From: Clostridia bacterium
Lineage (GTDB): Bacteria; Bacillota; Clostridia; UMGS1883; UMGS1540
Assembly (NCBI GenBank): GCA_017620205.1
Contig: JAFZQX010000043.1
Location: forward strand, 1-56,058
DNA length: 56,058 nucleotides
Reading direction: 5' to 3'
The first letter of the stretch is position 1, and each line of letters starts with the position of its first letter. The notes beneath the pieces were generated by a model. That model saw only the letters and a list, made by a program, of their open reading frames with translations. It was not told the DNA's origin and did not search any database. Positions 1 through 7,232 of the stretch are shown here, one piece after another. The translations under genes and the position numbers were made by a program.

Positions 1-2
1 AA

Positions 3-195
3 TGCGCAGACCGCATAAAGCAAATACAGAGTTATATTTAGAGTCTTTATAGCTGTTCGTTAATTACTTAAAGAAAGCTTCGCAAAAAATGCGAAGCTTT
101 TTATTTTGTTGCTTTATGCCATGAACAAATGTCACCTCTCGACGTACCTTTGTACTTCTTCGGGTTCCATTTGTCCATTCTGCACTATTTTCTCT
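3..195 (+). repeat. Structured dispersed repeat, copy 1
   Basis: First of five copies of an intergenic element. A left arm (GCATAAAGCAA, 13-23) pairs with a right arm (109-119) and encloses a terminator-like hairpin (74-100) followed by a T-rich run. The conserved right part (123-190) has a second stem, GAACAAATG (123-131) with CATTTGTCC (168-176), and an inner hairpin around GTAC-CTTT-GTAC. The other copies have the same layout with different stem bases. The left border cannot be seen because the window begins here. Function unknown: it could be a 3'-UTR RNA structure or a small mobile repeat. Confidence 0.75.
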
Positions 196-230
196 TTGCC
201 TTTCTTTCGGCTTGATAAAACATATTTTAA

Positions 231-276
231 GAGCGTGTCTCAATAAGTGATTTTATCACAGAATCGAGACACGCCC
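231..276 (-). terminator. Long stem-loop, probable terminator of the 373-1122 gene
   Basis: GCGTGTCTC (233-241) pairs with GAGACACGC (266-274) around an inner TGAT/ATCA stem. On the minus strand the stem is followed by a T/A-rich stretch, as expected for termination of the stalk-domain gene. It could act in both directions. Confidence 0.5.
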
Positions 277-372
277 TTATTTGATTTACAAAAGCATCTT
301 ATACTTAAATTCAAGTTGTCAAAATAACCGTCCACACATCATGCCGGCTTTGCTGCAGCCGGAAGGCAAGTG

Positions 373-1122
373 CTATTCCATGGGAGCAGCGCCTACAATA
401 TCAACAGTGTTGTCTGCATAAAAAACAAAAATACTGAATCCGTGAAAAGCATCGTCACTCCAAAGGAAATGCTCAAAACCGTATTCATTTTCACGATATG
501 AATCACTTTGGTCAATCCAGCCGTATTGTGCAGCATAATTGATATATTTATTTACATCATCAACGCCGTTGAATTTGTAAATGTAATATCCTTTGAATTC
601 TTCAACCTTTTCAATAAACTGCGCACCCGTTACCGAGTCATAAGTAGGAATGGTTGTGTCGGGATAAAACGCCCCTGACGTATTTCCGGCAGTTGTATTG
701 TCATTAACATAAACCGAACGGGTTCCCCCATCCCAGCTTACCGAACATCCGTATGCCTCGCTTATAGCGCGAACGGGAACGAGCGTTCTGTTGCTGATAA
801 TCTGCGCCGGAACATCAAGGTATTTTTCAACACCGTTAACGTTCATTACAGAATTTCCTATTTGGATCGACATATATGTTCCGCCTCTTGACGATGTAAC
901 CGTGCTTGTAGCGCCGTCCCAATTAACTTCTGCGCCCAAAGCCTCAAATATCGCACGCAGCGGAACAAGCGTTCTGCCGTCAGAAATTATCGGCGGCTGG
1001 TCAAAAAACACTTGTGAACCGTTTACAAATACAGATATATCGTCTGCGCTTACAGAAACCGCAAACACGCCAAAAATCATAACAACAGAAACAATAAGTG
1101 CAAAAACTTTTTTCATTTTCAT
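373..1122 (-). CDS. Exported copper-amine-oxidase N-terminal (stalk) domain protein
   Basis: This 249-residue protein begins with a signal peptide: a basic start, a hydrophobic core at residues 6-22 and an Ala-x-Ala-type end near residue 26. Residues 28-140 form the 'copper amine oxidase N-terminal' fold common in Clostridia, with two similar halves that each carry a TLVPxRAI motif followed by a VxWD motif. No catalytic oxidase domain follows, so this is a wall- or surface-exposed structural domain and not an enzyme. The last 100 residues, rich in aromatic and acidic residues, are not recognised. A ribosome site AAGGAG lies five bases before the ATG, and a promoter is visible at 1210-1238. 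It faces away from efp and is a single-gene unit. Family assignment is firm; its biological role is unknown. Confidence 0.85.
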   Translation of the reverse strand: MKMKKVFALIVSVVMIFGVFAVSVSADDISVFVNGSQVFFDQPPIISDGRTLVPLRAIFEALGAEVNWDGATSTVTSSRGGTYMSIQIGNSVMNVNGVEKYLDVPAQIISNRTLVPVRAISEAYGCSVSWDGGTRSVYVNDNTTAGNTSGAFYPDTTIPTYDSVTGAQFIEKVEEFKGYYIYKFNGVDDVNKYINYAAQYGWIDQSDSYRENEYGFEHFLWSDDAFHGFSIFVFYADNTVDIVGAAPME

Positions 1123-1209
1123 AAAAACTCCTTCTTTCTTTTATTCATTACATGTAAGCGGACGGAATATAAGACACACAATGATGACGTAAATTACCAA
1201 CTTATAAAT

Positions 1210-1238
1210 ATTTTATCATACAGCAGCTGAAATGTAAA
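1210..1238 (-). promoter_or_regulatory. SigA-type promoter for the stalk-domain gene
   Basis: On the minus strand a TTTACA -35 box (1233-1238), a 17-base spacer and a TAAAAT -10 box (1210-1215) lie about 90 bases before the start codon. Confidence 0.6.
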
Positions 1239-1358
1239 TATCATTTTTTGGGGCAAGGAGACGCGTTACCATGTCACGCTTTGCTCTTCTTTGCGATTCT
1301 ATAAAATGCATGGTACAGCCTTTTTTTTGCATATATCGCATATATTTTTAAAAAAGGC

Positions 1359-1387
1359 TTGAAAAATATTCATTTTTGGTGTAAAAT
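1359..1387 (+). promoter_or_regulatory. SigA-type promoter for efp
   Basis: TTGAAA (1359-1364), a 17-base spacer and TAAAAT (1382-1387) lie 34 bases before the efp ATG. Confidence 0.7.
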
Positions 1388-1421
1388 AGTTTAGAATAAA
1401 TAGGTTTTGGAGGTTATGCAT

Positions 1422-1979
1422 ATGATAAGTGCAGGTGAATTCAGAAACGGTATTACTTTTGAATACGAAGGAAACGTATATCAGGTTGTTGAATTTCAGC
1501 ATGTTAAACCCGGCAAGGGTGCGGCATTTGTTAGAACTAAGCTTAAAAATGTTATAAACGGCGGTGTTGTTGAGAAAACTTTCCGCCCGACAGATAAGAT
1601 GCCGAAGGCTCATATCGAAAGAAAAGATATGGAATATCTTTATCAGGACGGCGATCTTTTCTACTTCATGGATCAGGAAACATACGAACAGACTCCGCTT
1701 AACACTTCCCAGCTTGGTGACGCTTTAAAATTCGTTAAGGAAAACATGATTGTTAAAATCCTTTCCTACAAAGGCAACGTGTTCGGTGTTGAACCCCCGA
1801 ACTTCGTTGAACTTCAGGTAACCGCTACGGAGCCCGGCTTCAAAGGCGATACTTCAACAGGCGCAACAAAGCCCGCAACTCTTGAAACAGGTGCAGAGAT
1901 TGCTGTTCCTCTCTTTATCGACAACGGCGATATGATCAGAGTTGATACAAGAACAGGCGAATATATGGAACGCGCATAA
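1422..1979 (+). CDS. efp: Translation elongation factor P
   Basis: EF-P binds beside the P-site tRNA and relieves ribosomes stalled on polyproline stretches. The 185-residue protein matches the family length and begins [10 protein letters not shown]. It has the KOW-like N-terminal domain, the loop [14 protein letters not shown] that carries the modifiable lysine, and the conserved C-terminal motif around [12 protein letters not shown]. An upstream in-frame TTG at 1407 is rejected because GGAGG (1409-1413) lies eight bases before the ATG at 1422. It is followed 23 bases later by the CD1247-type gene, so the two are probably co-transcribed from the promoter at 1359-1387 to the terminator at 2463-2496. 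Confidence 0.97.
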   Translation: MISAGEFRNGITFEYEGNVYQVVEFQHVKPGKGAAFVRTKLKNVINGGVVEKTFRPTDKMPKAHIERKDMEYLYQDGDLFYFMDQETYEQTPLNTSQLGDALKFVKENMIVKILSYKGNVFGVEPPNFVELQVTATEPGFKGDTSTGATKPATLETGAEIAVPLFIDNGDMIRVDTRTGEYMERA

Positions 1980-2002
1980 TAATTTTAAGGAGGTTATTAC
2001 CT

Positions 2003-2440
2003 ATGATTTCTGAAAAAATTGCTTATTTAAAAGGTCTTTGTGAAGGCATGAAGATTGATGAAAGCACAAATGAAGGTAAACTTTTCGGTGCAATTATTGA
2101 TGCTCTTGATGAGTTTGTAAACGAAATTTATACCTTGGAAGATACTCAGGACGAGCTTCAGGCTCAGATAGACGAAATTGACGATGACCTCGCTTTCGTT
2201 GAAGATTATCTCTTTGACGATATGGACGATGACGAATGCTTTGATTTCGACGTTGAAGATATCGAATGCCCCTATTGCGGCGAACCGATTGCTATTGACG
2301 CCGATATTTTGGACAGCGAAGACGACTGCATCACATGCCCCGCCTGCGGAAAGGAATTCGAGCTTGAATTCGAAAGCTGCGGATGCGGATGCGACGACTG
2401 CTGTGATTGCGGAGACGAAGGCGAAAACGAAGATAAATAA
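2003..2440 (+). CDS. CD1247-family acidic zinc-ribbon protein
   Basis: This 145-residue protein has an N-terminal helical part (residues 1-75; MISEKIAYLKGLCEGM, then a heptad-like acidic coiled coil). A zinc ribbon follows, with CPYCG near residue 90 and CPACG near residue 112. The tail is unusually rich in Cys, Asp and Gly (CGCGCDDCCDCGDEGE). The N-terminal part matches the 'CD1247 N-terminal domain' family of Clostridia, commonly found next to efp. Function is unknown; the two CxxC pairs suggest structural zinc. A GGAGG ribosome site precedes the ATG. The Cys-rich tail resembles that of metal-binding proteins, which is only an inference. Confidence 0.85.
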   Translation: MISEKIAYLKGLCEGMKIDESTNEGKLFGAIIDALDEFVNEIYTLEDTQDELQAQIDEIDDDLAFVEDYLFDDMDDDECFDFDVEDIECPYCGEPIAIDADILDSEDDCITCPACGKEFELEFESCGCGCDDCCDCGDEGENEDK

Positions 2441-2462
2441 TAAAGCAAAATTCATAATGCAC

Positions 2463-2496
2463 AAAAGCGGCGGATGAAAAAACATCTGCCGCTTTT
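2463..2496 (+). terminator. Terminator of the efp operon
   Basis: An AAAAGCGGC-type arm pairs with GCCGCTTTT around a CATC/GATG stem, followed by T-rich sequence. Its 3' end overlaps the -35 box of the mgtC promoter. Confidence 0.8.
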
Positions 2497-2523
2497 GACA
2501 TTTTGTTTGTTTTGTGATAATAT
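2495..2523 (+). promoter_or_regulatory. SigA-type promoter for the mgtC-like gene
   Basis: TTGACA (2495-2500) is a perfect -35 box, followed by a 17-base spacer and TAATAT (2518-2523). It starts within the last bases of the preceding terminator. Confidence 0.75.
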
Positions 2524-2553
2524 ATAAAAAAAGACAACAAAGGAGGCAGTGAA

Positions 2554-3219
2554 ATGACAGAACTTGAATATTTTTTACGTGTTGTAATTGCCGGCGCGTG
2601 CGGCATTTTAATAGGCTATGAAAGAAAGAACCGCGCGAAAGAAGCGGGAATCAGAACGCACTGCATCGTAGCATGCGCGGCGGCGCTTATGATGATTGTT
2701 TCAAAATACGGCTTTGCGGATCTGGCAGGAGACGCTATGGGCACAAAGGGCGTTGACCCCGCGAGAATCGCGGCGCAGGTTGTAAGCGGCGTCGGCTTTT
2801 TAGGCGCCGGTATGATCTTCGTTCAGAAGCAGTCTATAAAAGGCCTTACCACTGCGGCGGGAATGTGGGCAACGGCAGGTATCGGCATGGCAATAGGTGC
2901 GGGAATGTACATAATAGGCATTGCTGTTGCGCTTTTTATTCTTGTTATTCAGACCGTGCTTCACAAAAATATGCGCTTTCTTAAAAACCCACATCTTAAG
3001 AGAATCGTTATTAAAAACATAAACAAAAAGGATTTTCAGAAAGAACTATCCGAAAAGCTTGCGGCTCTTGACATAACAATGGAAGAAGTAAACGTTTCCT
3101 ATGACAAAGAAAAGGGCACGTGCAATTACAGCTTCACAATAGAGCTTGCGCCCGATGTTATGGAAGATACGCTTATAAGTCTTTTCCCGTATGATACGGA
3201 AATAGTAACGCTGAGATAA
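2554..3219 (+). CDS. MgtC/SapB-family membrane protein
   Basis: The 221-residue protein has four hydrophobic segments in residues 1-145 and a soluble ACT-like tail (about 150-221). The signature GILIGYERKNRAKEAGIRTH, followed by the GVGFLGAGMIF and GLTTAAGMWATAGIGMA segments, is diagnostic of the MgtC/SapB family. Relatives are linked to magnesium stress, membrane potential and intracellular survival in pathogens; in gut or soil Clostridia the role is unknown. It has its own promoter and a GGAGG ribosome site. A copy of the structured repeat starts five bases after its stop codon. Confidence 0.92.
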   Translation: MTELEYFLRVVIAGACGILIGYERKNRAKEAGIRTHCIVACAAALMMIVSKYGFADLAGDAMGTKGVDPARIAAQVVSGVGFLGAGMIFVQKQSIKGLTTAAGMWATAGIGMAIGAGMYIIGIAVALFILVIQTVLHKNMRFLKNPHLKRIVIKNINKKDFQKELSEKLAALDITMEEVNVSYDKEKGTCNYSFTIELAPDVMEDTLISLFPYDTEIVTLR

Positions 3220-3224
3220 CAAAA

Positions 3225-3454
3225 GGGGCTGTCTCACTATGCACAGACCGCAAAAAGCAGAACAAAACGGATAAAAACCTGATAGTTTGGCGGTTTTACC
3301 GATTGTAATTCTTTTAAAACTTGATGTTAAAATTCGTTTTGACGAATTTTTAATAAATTAATGCTTTTTGCTACGAACAAACTTCACCTCTCGACGTACC
3401 CTCGTACTCCTTCGGGTTCAGTTTGTCCGTTCTGCACTATTTTCTCTTCGCCCC
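3225..3454 (+). repeat. Structured dispersed repeat, copy 2
   Basis: Starts five bases after the mgtC stop, in the same direction. GGGGC (3225-3229) and GCCCC (3450-3454) form the ends. The main stem is GCAAAAAGCA (3250-3259) with TGCTTTTTGC (3362-3371) and encloses a hairpin at 3329-3350. The conserved core (3375-3450) has the stem AAACT/AGTTT where copy 1 has AAATG/CATTT, so the pairing is kept while the bases differ. Confidence 0.8.
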
Positions 3455-3456
3455 AA

Positions 3457-3510
3457 CGGGGCTGTAGCAAAACAATTTTGTTTTGCTACAGCCCCGTTAT
3501 TTCATTTTTA
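3457..3510 (+). terminator. Strong stem-loop between mgtC and the barstar genes
   Basis: A near-perfect 17-base stem (3457-3473 with 3480-3496; CGGGGCTG/CAGCCCCG) is followed by a T-rich tail. It can terminate mgtC transcription on the plus strand and, less well, the barstar operon on the minus strand. Confidence 0.75.
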
Positions 3511-3517
3511 TCACCTT

Positions 3518-3847
3518 TTATGATATTAATTCAAAGGATAAATTAGGTGTTCTCTTGTGTACATCATTAAATATTTCAAGTATTTTAGTGCAGTAATCGT
3601 TCATCTCATCAGGCAGCGAACAAATACCGTAAATCTTTACAACGTAATCGCCCTCATGATAAAACAAACCATCTAAACAGTCCCAAAGCGCGCTTAAGTT
3701 CTCTCCGTAATACTCGGGAAAGCCGAACTTCTCTTTTAAAATCGCGTGTATTTCGCCCAAATATTTACAACCTGTAAAATCGAGTATTATAGGATTTTCT
3801 TTTATAGGTTTAAATGCATAGTATTCCATTTCATCTTCGTTTTTCAT
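3518..3847 (-). CDS. Barstar-family RNase inhibitor (second copy)
   Basis: This 109-residue protein belongs to the barstar family (intracellular inhibitors of barnase). It has the typical FTGCKYLGEIHAILKEKF helix followed by the FPEYYGENLSALWDCLDG motif, which supplies the acidic and aromatic residues that cover the barnase active site. It shares an identical stretch of about 50 residues (AFKPIKENP through WDCLDGLF) with the upstream copy, so the pair arose by recent duplication. The two differ mainly at the N-terminus and in residues 63-105. It ends the three-gene operon toxin - inhibitor - inhibitor, 13 bases after its twin. It presumably protects the cell from the adjacent RNase; why there are two copies is not known. 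Confidence 0.92.
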   Translation of the reverse strand: MKNEDEMEYYAFKPIKENPIILDFTGCKYLGEIHAILKEKFGFPEYYGENLSALWDCLDGLFYHEGDYVVKIYGICSLPDEMNDYCTKILEIFNDVHKRTPNLSFELIS

Positions 3848-3860
3848 TTTTAACTACCTT

Positions 3861-4190
3861 TTATGATATAAGCTCAAATGTTACATTCGGCGTTTCGTTG
3901 TGTACGTCACTGAATATTTCAAGTATTTTCGTGCAGTAGTCATTCATTTCATCGGGAAGAGAAAAAAAACCATATATTTTCACAACAAAATCGCCCCTAT
4001 CCAAAAACAAACCATCTAAACAGTCCCAAAGCGCGCTTAAATTTTCTCCGTAGTATTCGGGAAAACCAAATTTTTCTTTTAAAATCGCATGAATTTCACC
4101 CAAATATTTACAGCCTGTAAAATCAAGTATTATAGGATTTTCTTTTATAGGTTTAAAAGCTTTATAGCTTATCTCATCATAGCAATCCAT
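3861..4190 (-). CDS. Barstar-family RNase inhibitor (first copy)
   Basis: A 109-residue barstar-family protein with the same core as the downstream copy, including the YYGENLSALWDCLDG motif. It begins 12 bases after the stop of the barnase-like gene with a clear AGGAGG ribosome site, so it is the primary cognate inhibitor by position. The N-terminus (MDCYDEISYKAFKP) differs from that of the second copy. Identity of the two cores suggests both still bind the same RNase; divergence outside the core may allow inhibition of a second RNase, which is inference. Confidence 0.92.
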   Translation of the reverse strand: MDCYDEISYKAFKPIKENPIILDFTGCKYLGEIHAILKEKFGFPEYYGENLSALWDCLDGLFLDRGDFVVKIYGFFSLPDEMNDYCTKILEIFSDVHNETPNVTFELIS

Positions 4191-4202
4191 TATATAAACC
4201 TC

Positions 4203-4712
4203 CTATTTTATTTCATAAAAAGTATAAAAATGGTCATATGTAACAAATATCAGTCCATCATTTGAAAACACTATTCTTTCTGTTCCTCTATAACCCCATT
4301 CATAGTTGATATCAGCTTCATACCATACTCTACCGCTTTTTTCTGGTAAGTGCCCGTTTAGGTTCTTATATTTTCCTTTAAAAAGCATCTTGCCTGGTGC
4401 AACTAAAAACAGATTTCCGAGATAAGATTTATAACCAATCTTTTCAGCATAATCTTTTGTAATGTAATACTCCGGCAAAATACCGTATTCTTTTAAATAC
4501 CAATCAGCGCCATTTAATCCTTGATTTGTTGCAGCACCGGCAAATATGGCTTTTAGCTTTTCTATCACACATCTGCAATGGGGATGAATAGGCGGTTTCG
4601 GGTGTACATTCTCATTTATTTTATATATTTTACCATGATTTCCTCTGCATGTAAAGCATGTTTTAAAGTCCAATTTAGCTGTCCATGTTTTCCATTTATC
4701 ACTGTACATCAT
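4203..4712 (-). CDS. Barnase-like ribonuclease toxin with a MuF-type cysteine/histidine head
   Basis: Residues 66-169 are a complete barnase/microbial RNase domain. The expected catalytic glutamate (E132 in YEADINY), arginine (R146 in GTERIVFS) and histidine (H161 in TYDHFYTF) are all present, as are the AxxYLxxxxxLPxxYITK and GNLxxVAPGK landmarks. There is no signal peptide. Instead, residues 10-50 hold a CFTCRGNHGKIY...HPHCRC segment, like the C-terminal zinc-like motif of Mu gpF/SPP1 gp7 minor head proteins that precedes toxin domains in phage 'MuF' polymorphic toxins. Here the rest of that head protein is missing. Two barstar genes follow directly. A TATAAT-like -10 box and AAAAGGAG lie upstream. 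The module sits between two inverted copies of the structured repeat. Confidence 0.9.
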   Translation of the reverse strand: MMYSDKWKTWTAKLDFKTCFTCRGNHGKIYKINENVHPKPPIHPHCRCVIEKLKAIFAGAATNQGLNGADWYLKEYGILPEYYITKDYAEKIGYKSYLGNLFLVAPGKMLFKGKYKNLNGHLPEKSGRVWYEADINYEWGYRGTERIVFSNDGLIFVTYDHFYTFYEIK

Positions 4713-4757
4713 TTTTAACTCCTTTTAATTATATCTGACTGTTTTCGCAAACTTCAC

Positions 4758-4948
4758 GGGTTGGCTCAATATAGTGCAGAATGGACAAACGGAATCCCGA
4801 AGCTGTATATAGATACTGCGAGAGGTGACGTTTGTTCATAGCAAAAAAGCTAATATAAAAAGGATACGCGATTTTGCGTATCCCAAAGTTTAATTAAGCC
4901 TTAAAACACCATGTGCTTTTTTGCGGTCTGTGCATAGTGAGCCAACCC
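4758..4948 (-). repeat. Structured dispersed repeat, copy 3
   Basis: A 191-bp copy with perfect 11-base ends: GGGTTGGCTCA (4758-4768) and its complement TGAGCCAACCC (4938-4948). The main stem is GCAAAAAAGC (4841-4850) with GCTTTTTTGC (4915-4924), enclosing a hairpin (4862-4883). Core stem: GGACAAACG (4783-4791) with CGTTTGTTC (4829-4837); inner hairpin 4802-4819. Its end touches the stop codon of the spore peptidase gene and it reads in the same direction as that gene. Confidence 0.82.
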
Positions 4949-6222
4949 TACAGCGACAATGCGTATGCCATAACACCTACATTATCATTATATATTTCGT
5001 TTAGCTGCGATATAGGCAGCGGGTTTGCGCCGGCGCCTGCTTCTATTGTATAGGACGGCACGTTAAAGTCCTCAATCACCCAATCTTTATAGCCTGCATA
5101 AGAAGAATTTGGAGGCACTGTTGCGAGACGGTAGCCGCTTAGTCTTTCAAACTCCGCGCCGATTTGGAGTCCCTTCGGCGGCACCTTGCCCTGAAATTCA
5201 TAGTAAATCTCCTTGCCCTGCGTATGATACGAAATTGTTATGTCAAACATCTTTGTGTTTGTAAAGTCGTACACGGCTCTTGTCTCTTTCGCCGCAAGCG
5301 GCGCCGCGCCGACAAAGTCGCGCGGGGCGGGGCGGTCAAACCCCTGCGCATATTTTACTTCTTTTGCGCGCTCCCACAAAGCGGGGTAGTTAAGGTTTAA
5401 ATCCTCGCCCAAAATATTTGCTTTCCAGCCCGACGGAAACGGAATATTCGGGAAAGATAATGCAATTTCTTTTGCGCCTTCATAAAACTGTCCCGAAACC
5501 GCGCCGTTTACAAGATCAACGCCGTCCGGGTTTACAAGCGGCATAAGATACAGGCGCGAATTTCTGAAAAGCTCCGCCGCGGAAAACGAAGAAATCCTGT
5601 CGTTGTTGCTATAAGAAGATGCGTAGTTTTCCAAAAACTTTAACGTAAGCGGCGTTGTTATCCATTCGTTTGCATGGTGCGAAGCGTTTATAAAAACCTC
5701 GTTTTGACCCGTGCCGAGGGAAAGCAGTAACAAGTCACGGTTCATAACGCTTTTGCCCACTGAGCTTAAATTTATAAAAGGATAGCGCGCCGCGATACCT
5801 TCCGATATAAGGCGCACAAGCTCATATGTATATTTTATGTTTTCCGCCACAACGGGAAAACCAAACGGCACTTTGATTCTTAAACCCACAAGAAGATTAT
5901 CGGGATTTAAAGCGGGGTTTGCCGTTTCTATTGCGCGCACAGTAGTGCCGTTTTCTTTTGCCAAATTATAAAGCGTATCGCCGCGCTTTATTGTATATTC
6001 AAAATATCCTCTTATAAAGCTTTGAAGCTTTCCCCAGGTTAAAGCGCCGACAATGCCGTCGCTTAAAAGCCCCATAGACGTCTGATAGGCACGCACTGCG
6101 TTTTCCGTTTTAACGCCGAATTTGCCGTCTATGTCACTCTCCCTTAAATAACCGCTTCTAAATAGTGCGAGCTGCAGCATTTCAACATACGCACCGCTGT
6201 CTCCCCTTCTTAATGTTTTCAA
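4948..6222 (-). CDS. M14 zinc carboxypeptidase with PG-binding and LysM domains (gamma-D-glutamyl-diamino acid endopeptidase I type)
   Basis: The 424-residue protein has three parts: a peptidoglycan-binding helical domain (residues 1-70), a LysM domain (about 75-120; YTIKRGDTLYNLAKENG) and an M14 metallopeptidase domain (about 130-424). Zinc ligands are seen in HHANEW (HxxE) and in SYHTQG, and the catalytic glutamate in YTIEAGAG. This layout matches endopeptidase I of sporulating bacilli, which cuts gamma-D-Glu-diaminopimelate bonds in cortex or forespore wall peptides. There is no signal peptide, as in that enzyme. It lies downstream of yunB in the same direction, separated by an inverted-repeat element. 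A spore-wall role is inferred from the family and from that neighbour. Confidence 0.9.
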   Translation of the reverse strand: MKTLRRGDSGAYVEMLQLALFRSGYLRESDIDGKFGVKTENAVRAYQTSMGLLSDGIVGALTWGKLQSFIRGYFEYTIKRGDTLYNLAKENGTTVRAIETANPALNPDNLLVGLRIKVPFGFPVVAENIKYTYELVRLISEGIAARYPFINLSSVGKSVMNRDLLLLSLGTGQNEVFINASHHANEWITTPLTLKFLENYASSYSNNDRISSFSAAELFRNSRLYLMPLVNPDGVDLVNGAVSGQFYEGAKEIALSFPNIPFPSGWKANILGEDLNLNYPALWERAKEVKYAQGFDRPAPRDFVGAAPLAAKETRAVYDFTNTKMFDITISYHTQGKEIYYEFQGKVPPKGLQIGAEFERLSGYRLATVPPNSSYAGYKDWVIEDFNVPSYTIEAGAGANPLPISQLNEIYNDNVGVMAYALSL

Positions 6223-6236
6223 AAAACCACTCCTTT

Positions 6237-6509
6237 AAGCATAATAGAGCCAAACTCTGTATGCTCTTATTTGTTAAAATCCCGCAAGAAAAACTTATCG
6301 AATTTGATGGGCGTCAGCCCATCTGCATTCTCTGCATTTCCCTTGCAATTATTTTTCCGGCATAAGAGTTCTGCGAAGTTTTAAAGTGCAGATTTTTTCT
6401 GAGATAAGGAAGATTACGAAGTGAATACTTTCGTATTTACAAGGAATTTGACACAATATCAGGAAAAATCTGCCTTTAAAACCATACAGCGTTTGACTCT
6501 CTTATGCTT
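6237..6509. repeat. Nested inverted-repeat element (MITE-like)
   Basis: The outer arms 6237-6263 and 6483-6509 are complementary over 27 bases with four mismatches (AAGCATAA...CTGTATG). A third version of the arm (GCATAAGAG, from 6363) lies inside, so 6363-6507 alone folds as a long imperfect hairpin, with TTTTAAAG/CTTTAAAA and GCAGATTTTT-type arms (6388-6405 with 6457-6476). A separate hairpin, GATGGGC/GCCCATC, lies at 6307-6324. There is no open reading frame of note. The element starts directly after the yunB stop codon. Confidence 0.7.
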
Positions 6510-6510
6510 T

Positions 6511-7188
6511 TTAATTTAAAGTATTAAGTACCGCGTCTGAGGGGTCTTCCTGCCCCGTAACATGCGTATAATTATCCGGTACGATCCCGACTATTATAGT
6601 CTCCGCCATCGGCACCTGCGTAGTAACCGTAGTGCTTTTTGACGTCATCGGCAGCAAAACGGACACGGTGCACGAAACTTCAAGATAAATCTCGTGCCGC
6701 GTTTGGTTTATACCCGCCGCCGAAAACTCGTTTTTTATATCAATGCCGGCAAAGCCTACGGGTATCATTTTTATTTTTATTTTAGGGCCGAGTCCCGAAA
6801 AAGCACTTTGACCGAGCAAATTTCCAAGCGGCACTGCAGCCGTCATACTGTCCGCATCACTTATCCTTTTTTCTATCTCGCCCGTAAGCGTTGCTTTAAG
6901 CTTATTAATTTCAACTACGTTTGATGTAACGGCCGTTATATTTCCGCTTTCATTTTTCTGAAACGAAATAAGATCTTCATACGAAACATTCATGTCCGCC
7001 ATCGTTTCGTTTACAACGTCCGCTATAACGCGCGTCGCAACGCCTTTTGCGCGAGATACGGCAACTTCGTTTATAATCGGTCTTATACGCATTTCAAACA
7101 TAAATACGGAGTAGATAAGAAAAAGGCACACGGCAGCTATAAAAATATACCCACTCTTTTTTCCGTGGTGAAAGTTTCGCTTTCTCAT
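6511..7188 (-). CDS. yunB: Sporulation protein YunB
   Basis: This 225-residue protein has one N-terminal membrane segment (residues 12-30) followed by an extracytoplasmic domain. The IRPIINEVAVSRAKGVATRVIADVVNE stretch and the central VPLGNLLGQSAFSGLGPKIKIKMIPVG motif identify it as YunB, a conserved endospore-former protein expressed in the mother cell in Bacillus. The C-terminal half carries the expected sequence around HEIYLEVSCTVSVLLP. It starts 45 bases after the phage-type endolysin gene and has no obvious ribosome site, so its own promoter is unclear. The spore peptidase is the next gene downstream. Confidence 0.93.
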   Translation of the reverse strand: MRKRNFHHGKKSGYIFIAAVCLFLIYSVFMFEMRIRPIINEVAVSRAKGVATRVIADVVNETMADMNVSYEDLISFQKNESGNITAVTSNVVEINKLKATLTGEIEKRISDADSMTAAVPLGNLLGQSAFSGLGPKIKIKMIPVGFAGIDIKNEFSAAGINQTRHEIYLEVSCTVSVLLPMTSKSTTVTTQVPMAETIIVGIVPDNYTHVTGQEDPSDAVLNTLN

Positions 7189-7232
7189 ACTAATATCTTT
7201 ATGATGCCATGTGCCTTTTTTGAACTAAAATT

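Noticed and set aside
373-1122. Copper amine oxidase enzyme
   Set aside because: Only the N-terminal stalk fold is present; there is no catalytic domain, topaquinone motif or copper histidines.
791-1192. Plus-strand open frame opposite the stalk-domain gene
   Set aside because: No ribosome site, no recognised motif, and it lies across a gene with clear domain content; it is a shadow frame. The same applies to many frames opposite rpoD, dnaG, xseA, hisD and others.
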